A stretch of DNA of 26,380 nt, from positions 1 through 26,380 of the IMG/VR virus record IMGVR_UViG_3300048031_000234; one strand, written 5' to 3'. Source of the stretch: a virus. Position numbers and translations under genes: made by a program. Shown here piece after piece: positions 10,630 to 19,140 of this stretch; position 1 is the first letter of the stretch, and the number at the start of each line of letters is the position of its first letter. The notes under the pieces were generated by a model. That model did no database searches. It saw only the letters and a program-made list of their open reading frames with translations, and was not told the origin of the DNA.

Positions 10630-12680
10630 TGCAAGAATACAACGCAGACATATTTGACGATGATGAAAACAACACTGCTGACGGCGTAGATGATACGGGT
10701 GATGATGATGTGTTATCTATGGTACGTGCTGAGTTTGAACAATCTATTGGTATGTCACATGATAGTGACCTAACAAACAGTCGTGAAATAGCATTACGTT
10801 ACTACAATGGCGATGTGTTTGATGTATCTGTATTTGGACAGCGCAGTAAAACTGTAAGTACAGATATTGCTGACAATGTTGAATCTATACTTCCTGACCT
10901 TGTAGAAATATTGTCAGGTGAAGATGTAGCTGTATTTCAACCTGTAGGTATAGAAGATGAAGAAGCTGCCCAACAAGAAACAGATTATATTAATCATGTG
11001 TTTTTTGAACAAAACAATGGGTTCCAGGTGCTATATGACGGCATAAAAGAAGCATTATTGCTTAAAACAGGTATATTTCGTTGGTATTGGGAAGAAGATA
11101 GCTACGACGATAAACAAACATACGAGCAGATTGACGGCTTTGGGTATATGTCAATGCTTGAAAACGGTTATGAATTGACTGCTGGTGAAACAGAAGAACG
11201 CGAAGATGGTCAAATAACTATAACAGGCGCTGAGTTTACTAAAACTACCACAAAAGGCCGCGTAAAAGTAGAAACAGTACCTGCTGAACGATTTGCAGTA
11301 GCAAAAGATACTGTAAAATTGCGAGATGCAACATATTGCGTAGCGCAAATACAAACACGTAAACAGGATTTATTAGAAAAGGGTTATGACCCTGACAAAG
11401 TAGCAAATTTAACCAATGTAGATGTTGGTGACAATGAAACCGTTACTGATGCACGTAGTTTAGACACTGAAGATGATTTATTTAACAATTCTATAGGTGT
11501 AATGGAGCAAGTTACTGTTTTAGAGCATTATATACGTGTTGAAGGCCAAATAAAACGACTTATAACTAATGACGATGCGTCTGTAATATTGGAAATAGAA
11601 GATGCGGACTATATACAATACTCTAGTATATGTCCATACCCAATGCCCCATAAATTTTATGGATTGTCTTTAGCCGATAAATTAATTGAAGTGCAGCGTG
11701 TAAAAACAGGCATACAACGACATATGCTAGATGAACTGTCATTTAGCCTCAATCAACGCATGGAAGTGTCAGAAGATGGTGCGAATGAAAACACTATATC
11801 TGATTTGCTCAACAATACGCCTGGCGCACCAATAAGGTCACGCAATGGCGGTGCCGTAAGACCAGTTAGACTGGCTGGCAGTGGTTTTGACTATATGTCA
11901 GGTCTAGAAACAGCAAATGTCATGGCAGAGCGCCGTACAGGCATCATGCGCGGTGAAACGGGTATAAAGGCTGACACATTGCACGAAACGGCCTCAGGAG
12001 CGCTTACAATGCTTTCTGAAGGTAAAAAACGTACAAGACTAATGGCACGTATCTTTGCTGAAGGCGGTATTAAAGATATGATGTTAGGTATACATTGTCT
12101 TATTAAAGATTATGCAACGGAAGCTGATTATGTCCGTCTTAGAGGTAAGTGGACACAAGTAGACCCTACAAAATGGGGTAGGCGACACGATATGACTATA
12201 GAAATTGGCGTTGGTGCTGGTGGTAAGCAACAAGAAGCATTATTAGCTAAAGAAGTTATAAATCTGCAAGCTGCAATTGTTAATCAGCAAGGCGGCGCAC
12301 CGCAAGGTTCGCTTGCAACACCTGAGTCAATACACGCTGCATTAATACGATATGCTACAAAAGCTGGTATAAAAGCACCTGAAATGTTTTTCCCTGCACC
12401 ACAACCTGGCATGGGTGAGCAAGGCCAAGAGCCGCAAGATAACAGCGAACAAATAAAAATGCAAATGGAAGCACAAGCTAAACAACAAGAAATGGAACTT
12501 AAAAAATACGAAATAGATAGCAGAATGCAAATTGAGCGTGAAAAAATGGCTGCAAACGATGCATTGCAACGTGAAAAAATTGACCGAGAAACAGCATTGG
12601 CTGTGCAGATGCGTGAAATGGAAATGCAGTATAAACAAGAAATATCATCATTTAGACCTGGTGGCAGCCTTATAACATGA
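10629..12680 (+). CDS. Portal protein (P22-like, podovirus type)
   Basis: A 683-aa protein. An acidic head is followed by REIALRYYNGDVFD, SKTVSTDIADNVESILPDLV, and EALLLKTGIFRWYWEE, then DYIQYSSICPYPMPHKFYGL, SLADKLIEVQRVKTGIQRHM and LHETASGALTMLSEGKKRTR. This is the recurrent pattern of long podovirus portals related to P22 gp1. The portal forms the 12-mer ring at one capsid vertex, through which DNA enters and leaves. Residues about 605-670 form a long charged coiled coil (KQQEMELKKYEIDSRMQI), comparable to the barrel helix in P22. It begins one base before the terminase stop ends and overlaps the next gene by four bases. Confidence 0.9.
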   Translation: MQEYNADIFDDDENNTADGVDDTGDDDVLSMVRAEFEQSIGMSHDSDLTNSREIALRYYNGDVFDVSVFGQRSKTVSTDIADNVESILPDLVEILSGEDVAVFQPVGIEDEEAAQQETDYINHVFFEQNNGFQVLYDGIKEALLLKTGIFRWYWEEDSYDDKQTYEQIDGFGYMSMLENGYELTAGETEEREDGQITITGAEFTKTTTKGRVKVETVPAERFAVAKDTVKLRDATYCVAQIQTRKQDLLEKGYDPDKVANLTNVDVGDNETVTDARSLDTEDDLFNNSIGVMEQVTVLEHYIRVEGQIKRLITNDDASVILEIEDADYIQYSSICPYPMPHKFYGLSLADKLIEVQRVKTGIQRHMLDELSFSLNQRMEVSEDGANENTISDLLNNTPGAPIRSRNGGAVRPVRLAGSGFDYMSGLETANVMAERRTGIMRGETGIKADTLHETASGALTMLSEGKKRTRLMARIFAEGGIKDMMLGIHCLIKDYATEADYVRLRGKWTQVDPTKWGRRHDMTIEIGVGAGGKQQEALLAKEVINLQAAIVNQQGGAPQGSLATPESIHAALIRYATKAGIKAPEMFFPAPQPGMGEQGQEPQDNSEQIKMQMEAQAKQQEMELKKYEIDSRMQIEREKMAANDALQREKIDRETALAVQMREMEMQYKQEISSFRPGGSLIT

Positions 12681-12919
12681 CAACAATAAATAGCGCAGAA
12701 GCAAGCACGAACGCTACACAAGCTAAACGTGAGTTAAAGCTGACAACTACAGCACTAAAAAACATGGAAGAAATAGCATATGAAACGCTCTTGCAAACAG
12801 GAGCAAAAGACGAAGATAAACGACGTGAACTTATAGCGCTTATCAATGTGTGCCGTGAGATACCACGTAAACTAAACAACTACATTGACACTCATAAGAT
12901 TAACCAAGAAGGAGTCTAA
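12677..12919 (+). CDS. Small helical protein between portal and scaffold, 80 aa
   Basis: An 80-aa mostly helical protein (AKRELKLTTTALKNMEEIAY, ETLLQTGAKDEDKRRELIAL, EIPRKLNNYIDTHK). No family recognised. Its ATG overlaps the portal stop by four bases, and the scaffold follows three bases after its stop, so it is certainly in the head operon. Small helical proteins at this position may be packaging or scaffold accessories. Confidence 0.65.
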   Translation: MTTINSAEASTNATQAKRELKLTTTALKNMEEIAYETLLQTGAKDEDKRRELIALINVCREIPRKLNNYIDTHKINQEGV

Positions 12920-12922
12920 AAA

Positions 12923-13894
12923 ATGAGTAATGAAGCCCCCTTAAGTATCGACCAAGCCGTAAGCGAGCTAACACAGTTAGAGCCGCCAAAGCCTGATGAA
13001 GCAGAAACTACAAATGCTGTAGAGGAAGTAGAAACAGAAGATACTGAATTAGATGGTGAACCAGAAGCCATCGACGACGACGAGGAGCCTGACGATAGCG
13101 AGGTCAACCTTGAAGATGAAGAAGTTGAGGAAGTTGAAGCGGAAGAAGATGTTCCGTCAATCGATGCACCCCAATTCTGGACTGATGGCGCAAAAGATGT
13201 TTTTTCATCACTGCCTGCTGAAGCACAATCTGTTATTGCAGACGAAGTTAAGCGGTCACAAGCTGAAACAACTAGAGCGCAACAAGCTGCGGCTGAAGTA
13301 ACTAAACAGTCAGTGCAACGTATGGAACAATTACATAATGTTATTGAGTCAGTGCAAACTGAAACAGCAACATTAGATAGATTGTTTGATGAACGTTGGA
13401 ATAACATTGATTGGGTAGCTATGTCGCAAAGAGACCCGTCAGAATACTTGCAAAACAAAGCGTTGTTTGAAGCTGAGTCGCAAGCCTTAGAGGTTCATAA
13501 AGAATCTGCGGTTAATGCACAACAAGAATATGAGCAACAAATATTGCAAGAAAACTTTGCAAATGTACCTAAACTATTTCCAGATTTATTGGATGCTGTT
13601 AAAGGGCCAGAAATACAACAAACATTGACTAAGACATTGTTGGATTTAGGCGCTACACCAGAAGAACTTAGGTTTGCAAAACCAGGAATGTTAGCTTTGG
13701 CTTATGATGGTATAAAATACCGTAATAGTCAAAAGAAACTTTCAAAAACTAGCGCAAAACCTGCGCCTAAGACAATTAAGTCAAAAGGCAAATCAGCAGG
13801 CAATGCAAATTCATTAAGAAAAGCTCGTGCTGCAAAGCGCTTCAACAAGTCTAATTCATTAGATGATGCTGTAGCGTTATTGTTATCGAGTTAG
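12923..13894 (+). CDS. Capsid scaffolding protein
   Basis: A 323-aa protein directly before the capsid gene, with the usual scaffold profile: a very acidic first third (residues about 26-83, with runs such as DDDEEPDDSEVNLEDEE and EVEEVEAEEDVP), the segment PQFWTDGAKDVFSSLPAEAQ, a long coiled coil (about 108-210), and a basic C-terminal tail (KKLSKTSAKPAPKTIKSKGK and RKARAAKRFNKS), which in P22-like scaffolds binds the coat. Scaffolds shape the procapsid and leave before or during DNA packaging. The motif W.D.A...F..LP is shared by many phage scaffold proteins. Ribosome binding site AAGGAGTC. Confidence 0.85.
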   Translation: MSNEAPLSIDQAVSELTQLEPPKPDEAETTNAVEEVETEDTELDGEPEAIDDDEEPDDSEVNLEDEEVEEVEAEEDVPSIDAPQFWTDGAKDVFSSLPAEAQSVIADEVKRSQAETTRAQQAAAEVTKQSVQRMEQLHNVIESVQTETATLDRLFDERWNNIDWVAMSQRDPSEYLQNKALFEAESQALEVHKESAVNAQQEYEQQILQENFANVPKLFPDLLDAVKGPEIQQTLTKTLLDLGATPEELRFAKPGMLALAYDGIKYRNSQKKLSKTSAKPAPKTIKSKGKSAGNANSLRKARAAKRFNKSNSLDDAVALLLSS

Positions 13895-13915
13895 CTATCA
13901 ACAGGAGATATTAAG

Positions 13916-14875
13916 ATGGCTGCACCAACAAACACAATCGTACCAGCAGGTGTTGCTGGCAACAGAGAAGACCTCTCAAACCTCATTGAGCGCGTTGCTC
14001 CTGAGAAAACACCATTCTGCTCAAACATTAAAGGCGGCGGCGTTAAAGTTACTGCTACACGTCATGAGTGGCAAACAGAAACACTAGCAACTCCAGATGC
14101 TGCTTCAGCACAAGTTGATGGTGATGATACTACATCATTCGAAGCTAACACAAGAACACGTGTTGCTAACCGCGTACAAACTAAAAAGCGTGCCGTAGTT
14201 GTCGCTGGCATACAAGAAGCTGTTGACTCAGCTGGCGTAGCGTCAGAAATGGCTAGACAAAAGCTTATCAAAGGTATTGAGCTAAAGCGTGATTTTGAAG
14301 CACGTTTTATTGGTAACTTTGCTTCATCTGAAGAATCAGGTTCAACTGGTCGTAAAGCTGCTGGTGCATTAGCCTGGGCAACTTCAAACGTATCGCGTGG
14401 TACAAATGGTGCTAATGGTGGATATAGCGGAACAGATTGTGCTGCTGCTACAAATGGTACACAGCGTACTTTCACTAAAGACATCATGGATGCCGTAATT
14501 CAATCTGGATTTAACAATGGCGCTACATTCTCACAAATCTATATGAGTGCTGCTCATAAAGCAATATTTGCTGGATTTGCTGGACTTGCAGCTAACCGTT
14601 ATGAAATCAACGGAATGGATGAAGGCGTAGTTGTTGGCGGTGCAGACGTTTATCTGTCTAACCACGGCAAACTAACTATAATACCAGTACAGTATGGCCT
14701 AACACGCGATGCTCTATTTGTAGACCCATCTATGTGTACATTAGGTACATTACGTTCACCACGTTATGAAGAACTATCCAAAACTGGTGACAACGAAAAA
14801 GGTCAAATCCTTGGTGATATGACACTTATCGTTAAGAACGAAAAAGGTCTAGGCGTAGCCGCAGACTTAACCTAA
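13916..14875 (+). CDS. Major capsid protein (DUF5309 / SU10 type)
   Basis: A 319-aa protein with the clear pattern of the SU10-type capsid family (DUF5309): NREDLSNLIERVAPEKTPFC near residue 20, HEWQTETLATPDAASAQVDG, TRVANRVQTKKRAVVVAGIQ, AVDSAGVASEMARQKLIKGI, ELKRDFEARFIGN, and the C-terminal half with DVYLSNHGKLTIIPVQYGLTRD and LVDPS-like segment. It should adopt the HK97 fold. Ribosome binding site CAGGAGAT. The gene uses more C-ending codons than its neighbours, as expected for a very highly expressed protein. A hairpin follows its stop at 14892, probably adjusting expression of downstream genes. Confidence 0.93.
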   Translation: MAAPTNTIVPAGVAGNREDLSNLIERVAPEKTPFCSNIKGGGVKVTATRHEWQTETLATPDAASAQVDGDDTTSFEANTRTRVANRVQTKKRAVVVAGIQEAVDSAGVASEMARQKLIKGIELKRDFEARFIGNFASSEESGSTGRKAAGALAWATSNVSRGTNGANGGYSGTDCAAATNGTQRTFTKDIMDAVIQSGFNNGATFSQIYMSAAHKAIFAGFAGLAANRYEINGMDEGVVVGGADVYLSNHGKLTIIPVQYGLTRDALFVDPSMCTLGTLRSPRYEELSKTGDNEKGQILGDMTLIVKNEKGLGVAADLT

Positions 14876-14891
14876 TATTAGGTAATTATTG

Positions 14892-14913
14892 GGGGTTGGC
14901 ATTTGCCAGCCCC
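14892..14913 (+). terminator. Hairpin after the capsid gene
   Basis: GGGGTTGGC (14892-14900), loop ATTT, GCCAGCCCC (14905-14913): nine pairs with one G-U. Only TACAATT follows, so it is probably a partial terminator or an mRNA-stabilising hairpin, leaving read-through into the tail genes. Confidence 0.65.
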
Positions 14914-14931
14914 TACAATTAGGAGATAAAT

Positions 14932-15150
14932 ATGCCAAAAGCAAAAGCACCAAAGATTAAAGCTAAAATACAAAAAGATGATGGTATTGAATGCATAGTT
15001 ACTAAAAAAGGCGCTATAGCTTGCATTAGAACAGGTAAAAATAATGCTGATGGCAGTGAAATATGTTACAAAAAAGGCGACATATTTAAAACAAATGCAA
15101 CACAAGCTAAATTACTAGAAGAAAACGATTTAGTTGTAGCAAGGGATTAA
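14932..15150 (+). CDS. Small unknown head-region protein, 72 aa
   Basis: A 72-aa protein: a Lys/Ala/Pro-rich head (MPKAKAPKIKAKIQKDDG), then a probable small beta domain (CIVTKKGAIACIRT, DGSEICYKKGDIFKTNATQA, KLLEENDLVVARD). The VTKKG...Y.KGD.F........L...G pattern resembles small domains that interact with the head or form neck parts. I do not recognise a named family. Three Cys are present. Good ribosome binding site TTAGGAGATA; the next gene starts after a single base (ATTAACATG context). Confidence 0.6.
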   Translation: MPKAKAPKIKAKIQKDDGIECIVTKKGAIACIRTGKNNADGSEICYKKGDIFKTNATQAKLLEENDLVVARD

Positions 15151-15151
15151 C

Positions 15152-15481
15152 ATGAGTAGTTTTAAACCATTTTCATATGATGCAGCAACAGGCATGAAAC
15201 ACAGCCTGGCAGTAGATAGTGCAACAGATGAAATGTATGTAAAAACAGAACAAGATGTCACTAAAATATTAGATGATAATAAAAGACAACAATATGATGC
15301 TAAAGGTACATTGGGCAAGGCTGACTTGGTAAAGGTTGGCACAATACCATTAGGGCTTATACAGCATTGGAAAGCAACAGAAGGCATTGATGTATTTAAT
15401 CAAGACCATTGGCCTCGTGTTGTAGAAAAATTAAACAGTAATGAATTTCAAGCATTGCGAGTGGCGCAGTTTAAGGTGTAG
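15152..15481 (+). CDS. Probable head-completion or virion protein, 109 aa
   Basis: A 109-aa protein: FKPFSYDAATGMKHSLAVDS, TEQDVTKILDDNKRQQYDAK, VKVGTIPLGLIQHWKATEGI, and VEKLNSNEFQALRVAQFKV. The layout (a helical linker, then VGTIPL.L...W....GID.F, then a helix with KLNS.EF..LR) is one I recall between capsid and adaptor genes of short-tailed marine phages. No function is established. Being between the capsid and adaptor genes, a role in neck or head completion is inferred. Confidence 0.6.
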   Translation: MSSFKPFSYDAATGMKHSLAVDSATDEMYVKTEQDVTKILDDNKRQQYDAKGTLGKADLVKVGTIPLGLIQHWKATEGIDVFNQDHWPRVVEKLNSNEFQALRVAQFKV

Positions 15482-15483
15482 TT

Positions 15484-16095
15484 ATGGCATTTGCAAATCT
15501 AGGCGAGTTAAAAACAGTTATAAATGACACGTTAAATCGTAATGATTTGACTGCACAAATACCTAATTTTATTAAAATGAATGAAGAAAGCGTTAACCGC
15601 AAAGTCAATGTATCTGAGATGGAAGAATACACTGAGTTTACTATAAACGTAGGTCAAACAACATTGCCCACAAACTTTTTAGAGATGCGTAATATACAGA
15701 TGAAAAGCTCTGAATATCCATTGCAATACGTACCGCATAACTCATTGGATGGCATAGGCGCTGACTCAGGTATACCTAGGTTTTATTCGATACAAGGCAC
15801 TAAACTATTATTTTACCCATTTCCACCAGATGCTACTATAGGTATTATGAGATATTTGGCTGAAGTAACGCCTTTAGTAAATGATGTAGATACGAATTGG
15901 TTATTAAGCAAATCGCCGCAAATATATTTATACGGTACATTATTACACGCTGCACCATTTTTGAATGATGACAGTAGATTGCCTGTGTGGAGTGCATTGT
16001 TTGAAGATGCTGTAAAAGCATTAAACGACCAAGACAAACGCAGAATGTCAGGAACAAAACCACAGATGATTAACGCAACAGCAGGATACTATTGA
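15484..16095 (+). CDS. Head-tail adaptor protein (SU10/P22 gp4-like)
   Basis: A 203-aa protein with the pattern of podovirus adaptors: a first helix (LGELKTVINDTLNRNDLTAQ), IPNFIKMNEESVNRKVNVSE, then TTLPTNFLEMRNIQM, PRFYSIQGTKLLFYPFPPDA and a helical C-terminal half with YLYGTLLHAAPFLNDDSRLP. The order helical bundle - beta barrel - helices matches the ring of 12 adaptors that bind under the portal and connect the nozzle. Two bases separate it from the previous gene, and the next gene starts one base after its stop. Similarity to the SU10 adaptor is recalled rather than computed. Confidence 0.8.
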   Translation: MAFANLGELKTVINDTLNRNDLTAQIPNFIKMNEESVNRKVNVSEMEEYTEFTINVGQTTLPTNFLEMRNIQMKSSEYPLQYVPHNSLDGIGADSGIPRFYSIQGTKLLFYPFPPDATIGIMRYLAEVTPLVNDVDTNWLLSKSPQIYLYGTLLHAAPFLNDDSRLPVWSALFEDAVKALNDQDKRRMSGTKPQMINATAGYY

Positions 16096-16096
16096 T

Positions 16097-16633
16097 ATGC
16101 CTACAACAACTAACTATGGCTGGACATATAATACACCAGGCACTGCACAGGATACATGGGGCGGTGACTTAAACACTACGCAAATAGCGATTGATGCACA
16201 AGTAAAGATTAATGAAAACTTAGCTAACAGTAAAGCACCAATAGCCAATCCTACATTTACAGGCACAGTAACAGGGCCAACATTTGCTGGTAATTTAACA
16301 GGCAATGTTACAGGTAACGTAACAGGTAACGTAACGGGTGCTGTGACAGGCAATGCAACATCAGCAGATAAATGGTCTACTGCTAGAACAGTAACGTTAA
16401 CAGGCGCTGTAACAGGAAGCGTAGCATTTGACGGTACAGGTAATTTTTCGTTAGCTACAACACTTGCTACTGTAGCTGACAGTACATTTACAATAGCAAA
16501 AACAAGCGGTTTGCAAGCTGCATTAGATAGCAAAGTAACACACGCTAGCGGAAATGGCAGAACAATAACTGTAGGCACATCAGCACCCAGCAGCCCATTA
16601 ACAGATGACATTTGGTTTGATACAAGTACATAA
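16097..16633 (+). CDS. Fibre-like virion protein with GNVTG repeats
   Basis: A 178-aa protein: TNYGWTYNTPGTAQDTWGGD and LNTTQIAIDAQVKINE at the start (a common head of short phage fibre or appendage proteins, where the W and the D-A-I-D are recurrent), PTFTGTVTGPTFAG, then tandem GNVTGNVTGNVTGAVTG (residues about 71-91), and a C-terminal half ending TVGTSAPSSPLTDDIWFDT. The repeats suggest a trimeric beta fibre shaft, and the DIWFD end resembles capsid-fibre modules. The gene sits between adaptor and nozzle and overlaps the next gene by one base (TAATG). Confidence 0.65.
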   Translation: MPTTTNYGWTYNTPGTAQDTWGGDLNTTQIAIDAQVKINENLANSKAPIANPTFTGTVTGPTFAGNLTGNVTGNVTGNVTGAVTGNATSADKWSTARTVTLTGAVTGSVAFDGTGNFSLATTLATVADSTFTIAKTSGLQAALDSKVTHASGNGRTITVGTSAPSSPLTDDIWFDTST

Positions 16634-17100
16634 TGGCAATAAAAACGTATAACGGCACTGCATTTGCAGAGGTAACAGCTAAGTATTACAACGGTAGTGC
16701 GTGGGTGGAACCTAATAGTGGTGTCAAAAGATGGAATGGTAGTGCATGGGAAGTTGTTTCTACTGCATTTGAAGCTACAACAGCGCCTACACAATTATAT
16801 GGTAATGTAACTTACAATGATATACGCCAACTTTATGTAGGGCAATCAAGCAGTCCAAATAACGGTTATGCAACAGTTACAGTCACAGGCGGGGGTCAAA
16901 ATATTGCATATTTATGGCAATATGTATCTGGTACTACGGCTGCTATAAATTTATCAGCAGTAACGCCATTTGCATCTTCTACAGTGTTTAGTTATAACAA
17001 CGATTTACAAGTAGGCAATGCTGTTTATAGATGTCGTGTAACAGATACTGATAGCGGCAATGTAATTTATACAAATACAGTTATAGTGAGTTTTAGTTAA
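16633..17100 (+). CDS. Fibre-like protein with YNG-W repeats and an Ig-like C-terminus
   Basis: A 155-aa protein. The N-terminal third has three short repeats of the form (Y/R)(Y/W)NG(S/T)A(W/F) (KTYNGTAFAEVTAKYYNGSA, then VKRWNGSAWEVV), a module seen in phage fibres. The C-terminal two thirds read as an Ig-like beta sandwich (YATVTVTGGGQNIAYLWQYV; VYRCRVTDTDSGNVIYTNTV), with the WQ...C.V.D... pattern of such domains. Ig-like domains on virions often bind carbohydrate. The start and stop overlap both neighbours by one base. A domain with YNG...W also occurs in the tail fibre at the window end. Confidence 0.65.
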   Translation: MAIKTYNGTAFAEVTAKYYNGSAWVEPNSGVKRWNGSAWEVVSTAFEATTAPTQLYGNVTYNDIRQLYVGQSSSPNNGYATVTVTGGGQNIAYLWQYVSGTTAAINLSAVTPFASSTVFSYNNDLQVGNAVYRCRVTDTDSGNVIYTNTVIVSFS

Positions 17101-18578
17101 TGTTAGTACCATTAAACATACCACCAGGTGTATACACTAACGGCACAGAGTATCAATCTAAAGGCCGTAACTTTGATGCTAACCTTGTGCGTTGGCAATT
17201 TGGTGCATTGGGGCCAATGGGCGGTTGGAGGCAAAGAGCAACTACAACTGTAAGTGGCAAGGCAAGACGTGTTATATCTTGGCGTGATAACAGCAATCAA
17301 ATATTTGCCGCTATAGGTACCAACAGTAACTTGTACGCTATGACTGTAGGAGGTGCTGTAACAGACATAACGCCTTCTGGATTGACTACAGGCAGGGCAG
17401 ATGCAGATACAGGTGCTGGTTATGGCACAGGTTTATATGGTCGCGGCCCGTATGGGGTTAGTAACCCTGCTGTAACTAATACTATAAATCCAGCAAGTGT
17501 ATGGTCATTAGACACTTTTGGTCAAATATTACTAGGTGTATTACCTGATGATGGTAAATTATACGAATGGAATGTAGATGTTAATGTTGATGCTACACAA
17601 GTAACAAATGCACCTATAAGTAATAAAGCAGTATTAGTAACGCCAGAGCGTATTGTAATGTGCCTTGGAGCAGCGGGAGTACCAAGAGATGTTGCTTGGT
17701 CAGACCAAGAAGATAGAAATCAATGGACAGCGGCAGCCAACAATCAAGCTGGTAACTTTAGCTTACAAACAGCAGGTACAATATTAAATGCTGTAAATGT
17801 CAAAGGCGGTAGTCTTATATTTACAGACAAAGACGTATGGCGCGTTGTATATTTAGGGCCGCCATTAGTTTATGGATTTCCGCAAGATAATGCTGGTGGC
17901 GGTTTAGTATCTGCTGGTGCGGTGACAACGGCTGATGGCGCAGCATATTGGATGTCACATGAAAACTTTTATGTTTATACAGGTTACAGCCAACCTATAG
18001 CGTGCGACGTACATGATGCAGTGTTTAAAGATATTAACAGAGCGCAAATTAGTAAAGTTACTGCTTGGCATAACGCATCATTTGGTGAGGTTTGGTGGTT
18101 TTACCCTAGTGCTGATAGCACTGAAAATGACAAATATGTGGTTTATGACTACAGAGAAAGACATTGGAATAAAGGCAGTTTATCACGATTATGTGCGACA
18201 GACAAAGCGCCATTACCATATCCAATAGCTGTAGATGCTAGTGGTAAGATATATGACCATGAGTTTGGCTATGACCATAATGGAGATGTCAGTTTTGTTG
18301 AGCATGGGCCTGTAGAATTAGGTTCAGGTGAAAATAGCTCTAATCTTACGTTTTTATATCCTGATGAAAGCGCACAGGGCGACGTTAGCATGACATTTAA
18401 AACTAAAATGTACCCTAACGGCACAGAGCGTAGTTTTGGGCCATACACAGCAACTAGGCAGCCTGTACCAATAAGAGTACATGGTAGACAAATGCTTGTT
18501 AAGGCAATAGGTGCAGAGTCAACTAATTGGAGGCTTGGTGTACCGCGTATTGAAGTTAAACCAGGGAGCAAACGATGA
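17100..18578 (+). CDS. Tail nozzle / DNA stabilisation protein (P22 gp10-like)
   Basis: A 492-aa protein, beta-rich along its length. It starts PLNIPPGVYTNGTEYQSKGR and contains VRWQFGALGPMGGW, GLYGRGPYGVS, WSLDTFGQILLGVLPDDGKL, VAWSDQEDRNQWTAAANNQA and IFTDKDVWRVVYLGPPLVYG. These are typical of podovirus nozzle proteins with a beta-propeller-like core: P.GVY.....Y.S.GR......VR......P.GGW is a recurrent start. The nozzle forms the tip of the short tail below the adaptor and closes the DNA channel. The order portal-adaptor-nozzle supports the call. It ends in an ATGA overlap with the next gene. Confidence 0.8.
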   Translation: MLVPLNIPPGVYTNGTEYQSKGRNFDANLVRWQFGALGPMGGWRQRATTTVSGKARRVISWRDNSNQIFAAIGTNSNLYAMTVGGAVTDITPSGLTTGRADADTGAGYGTGLYGRGPYGVSNPAVTNTINPASVWSLDTFGQILLGVLPDDGKLYEWNVDVNVDATQVTNAPISNKAVLVTPERIVMCLGAAGVPRDVAWSDQEDRNQWTAAANNQAGNFSLQTAGTILNAVNVKGGSLIFTDKDVWRVVYLGPPLVYGFPQDNAGGGLVSAGAVTTADGAAYWMSHENFYVYTGYSQPIACDVHDAVFKDINRAQISKVTAWHNASFGEVWWFYPSADSTENDKYVVYDYRERHWNKGSLSRLCATDKAPLPYPIAVDASGKIYDHEFGYDHNGDVSFVEHGPVELGSGENSSNLTFLYPDESAQGDVSMTFKTKMYPNGTERSFGPYTATRQPVPIRVHGRQMLVKAIGAESTNWRLGVPRIEVKPGSKR

Positions 18579-18784
18579 GGCTACCTGATGCAATGCCAGC
18601 CTACGATGCAGTAAATGAAACAGAAACACGTCGTAATATTACATATGAAATGACGCAAACACGTAAGATTAATGAAGATATAAATATAAATGCAAACAAT
18701 AGATTAATACTTACAAGTCCTAACGGCACACGCTATAGTGCAAGTATTAATAACTCTGGAGTATTAACATGGACGGCTCTGTAA
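18575..18784 (+). CDS. Small conserved virion-region protein, 69 aa
   Basis: A 69-aa protein: MRLPDAMPAYDAVNETETRR, then a helical part (NITYEMTQTRKINEDININA) and a short beta end (RLILTSPNGTRYSASINNSG). The start (RLP...P.YD...E...RR.I) resembles short proteins next to nozzle genes in other phages, possibly a tail-tip or fibre-attachment piece. Function unknown. It overlaps the nozzle gene by four bases and the next gene by 16. Confidence 0.6.
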   Translation: MRLPDAMPAYDAVNETETRRNITYEMTQTRKINEDININANNRLILTSPNGTRYSASINNSGVLTWTAL

Positions 18785-19140
18785 ATATAGAGAACCATAA
18801 AGAACAAATTGTAAACGCTTTAGCACGTTCAGGACATAAACACACGTATGATGATGTAAAAAAAGCTGTTGCAAATAGTGAGGCACAATATTGGCCCGCT
18901 AATAACAGCGCTGCAATAACACAAATAGCTAACAAATCTGATGGAACTGTTGGATTAAATGTTTGGCTATATGGTGGTGATTTAAAAGACTTTTATCTTT
19001 TAGTAGATGCCGCAAAAAAACACGTAAAAGACTTAGGCGGTGACTTTATTATGACATTTGACCACCGCAAAGGTTGGAACAGATTATTAAAAAAACTTGG
19101 TTTTGTTGAGCATGGCAAAACCTTAATATGGAGGCTGTAA
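18769..19140 (+). CDS. GNAT-fold-like protein in the tail module
   Basis: A 123-aa protein: a helical first part (ENHKEQIVNALARSGHKHTY, DDVKKAVANSEAQYWPANNS) followed by GLNVWLYGGDLKDFYLLVDA, AKKHVKDLGGDFIMTFDHRK and GWNRLLKKLGFVEHGKTLIW. The last part has the pattern of degenerate GNAT acetyltransferase folds found in phage structural modules (..YGGD......L....A...G.....I..R.GW.R.L...GF......L...L). The acetyl-CoA loop (Q/RxxGxG/A) is not evident, so catalytic activity is doubtful; the fold may serve assembly. It overlaps its upstream neighbour and is joined to the next gene by TAATG. Confidence 0.6.
   Translation: MDGSVNIENHKEQIVNALARSGHKHTYDDVKKAVANSEAQYWPANNSAAITQIANKSDGTVGLNVWLYGGDLKDFYLLVDAAKKHVKDLGGDFIMTFDHRKGWNRLLKKLGFVEHGKTLIWRL

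Noticed and set aside
12284-12721. 145-codon minus-strand frame opposite the portal C-terminus
   Set aside because: Cys/Ile/Ser-rich mirror of the portal coiled coil; no support.
12916-13458. 180-codon minus-strand frame opposite the scaffold gene
   Set aside because: Ser-rich mirror of the acidic scaffold coding sequence; no ribosome binding site, and it is antisense to a convincing gene.
16114-16794. 226-codon minus-strand frame opposite the fibre-like genes
   Set aside because: Val/Pro/Leu-rich mirror of GNVTG repeats; it would cross a coupled TAATG junction of two plus-strand genes.
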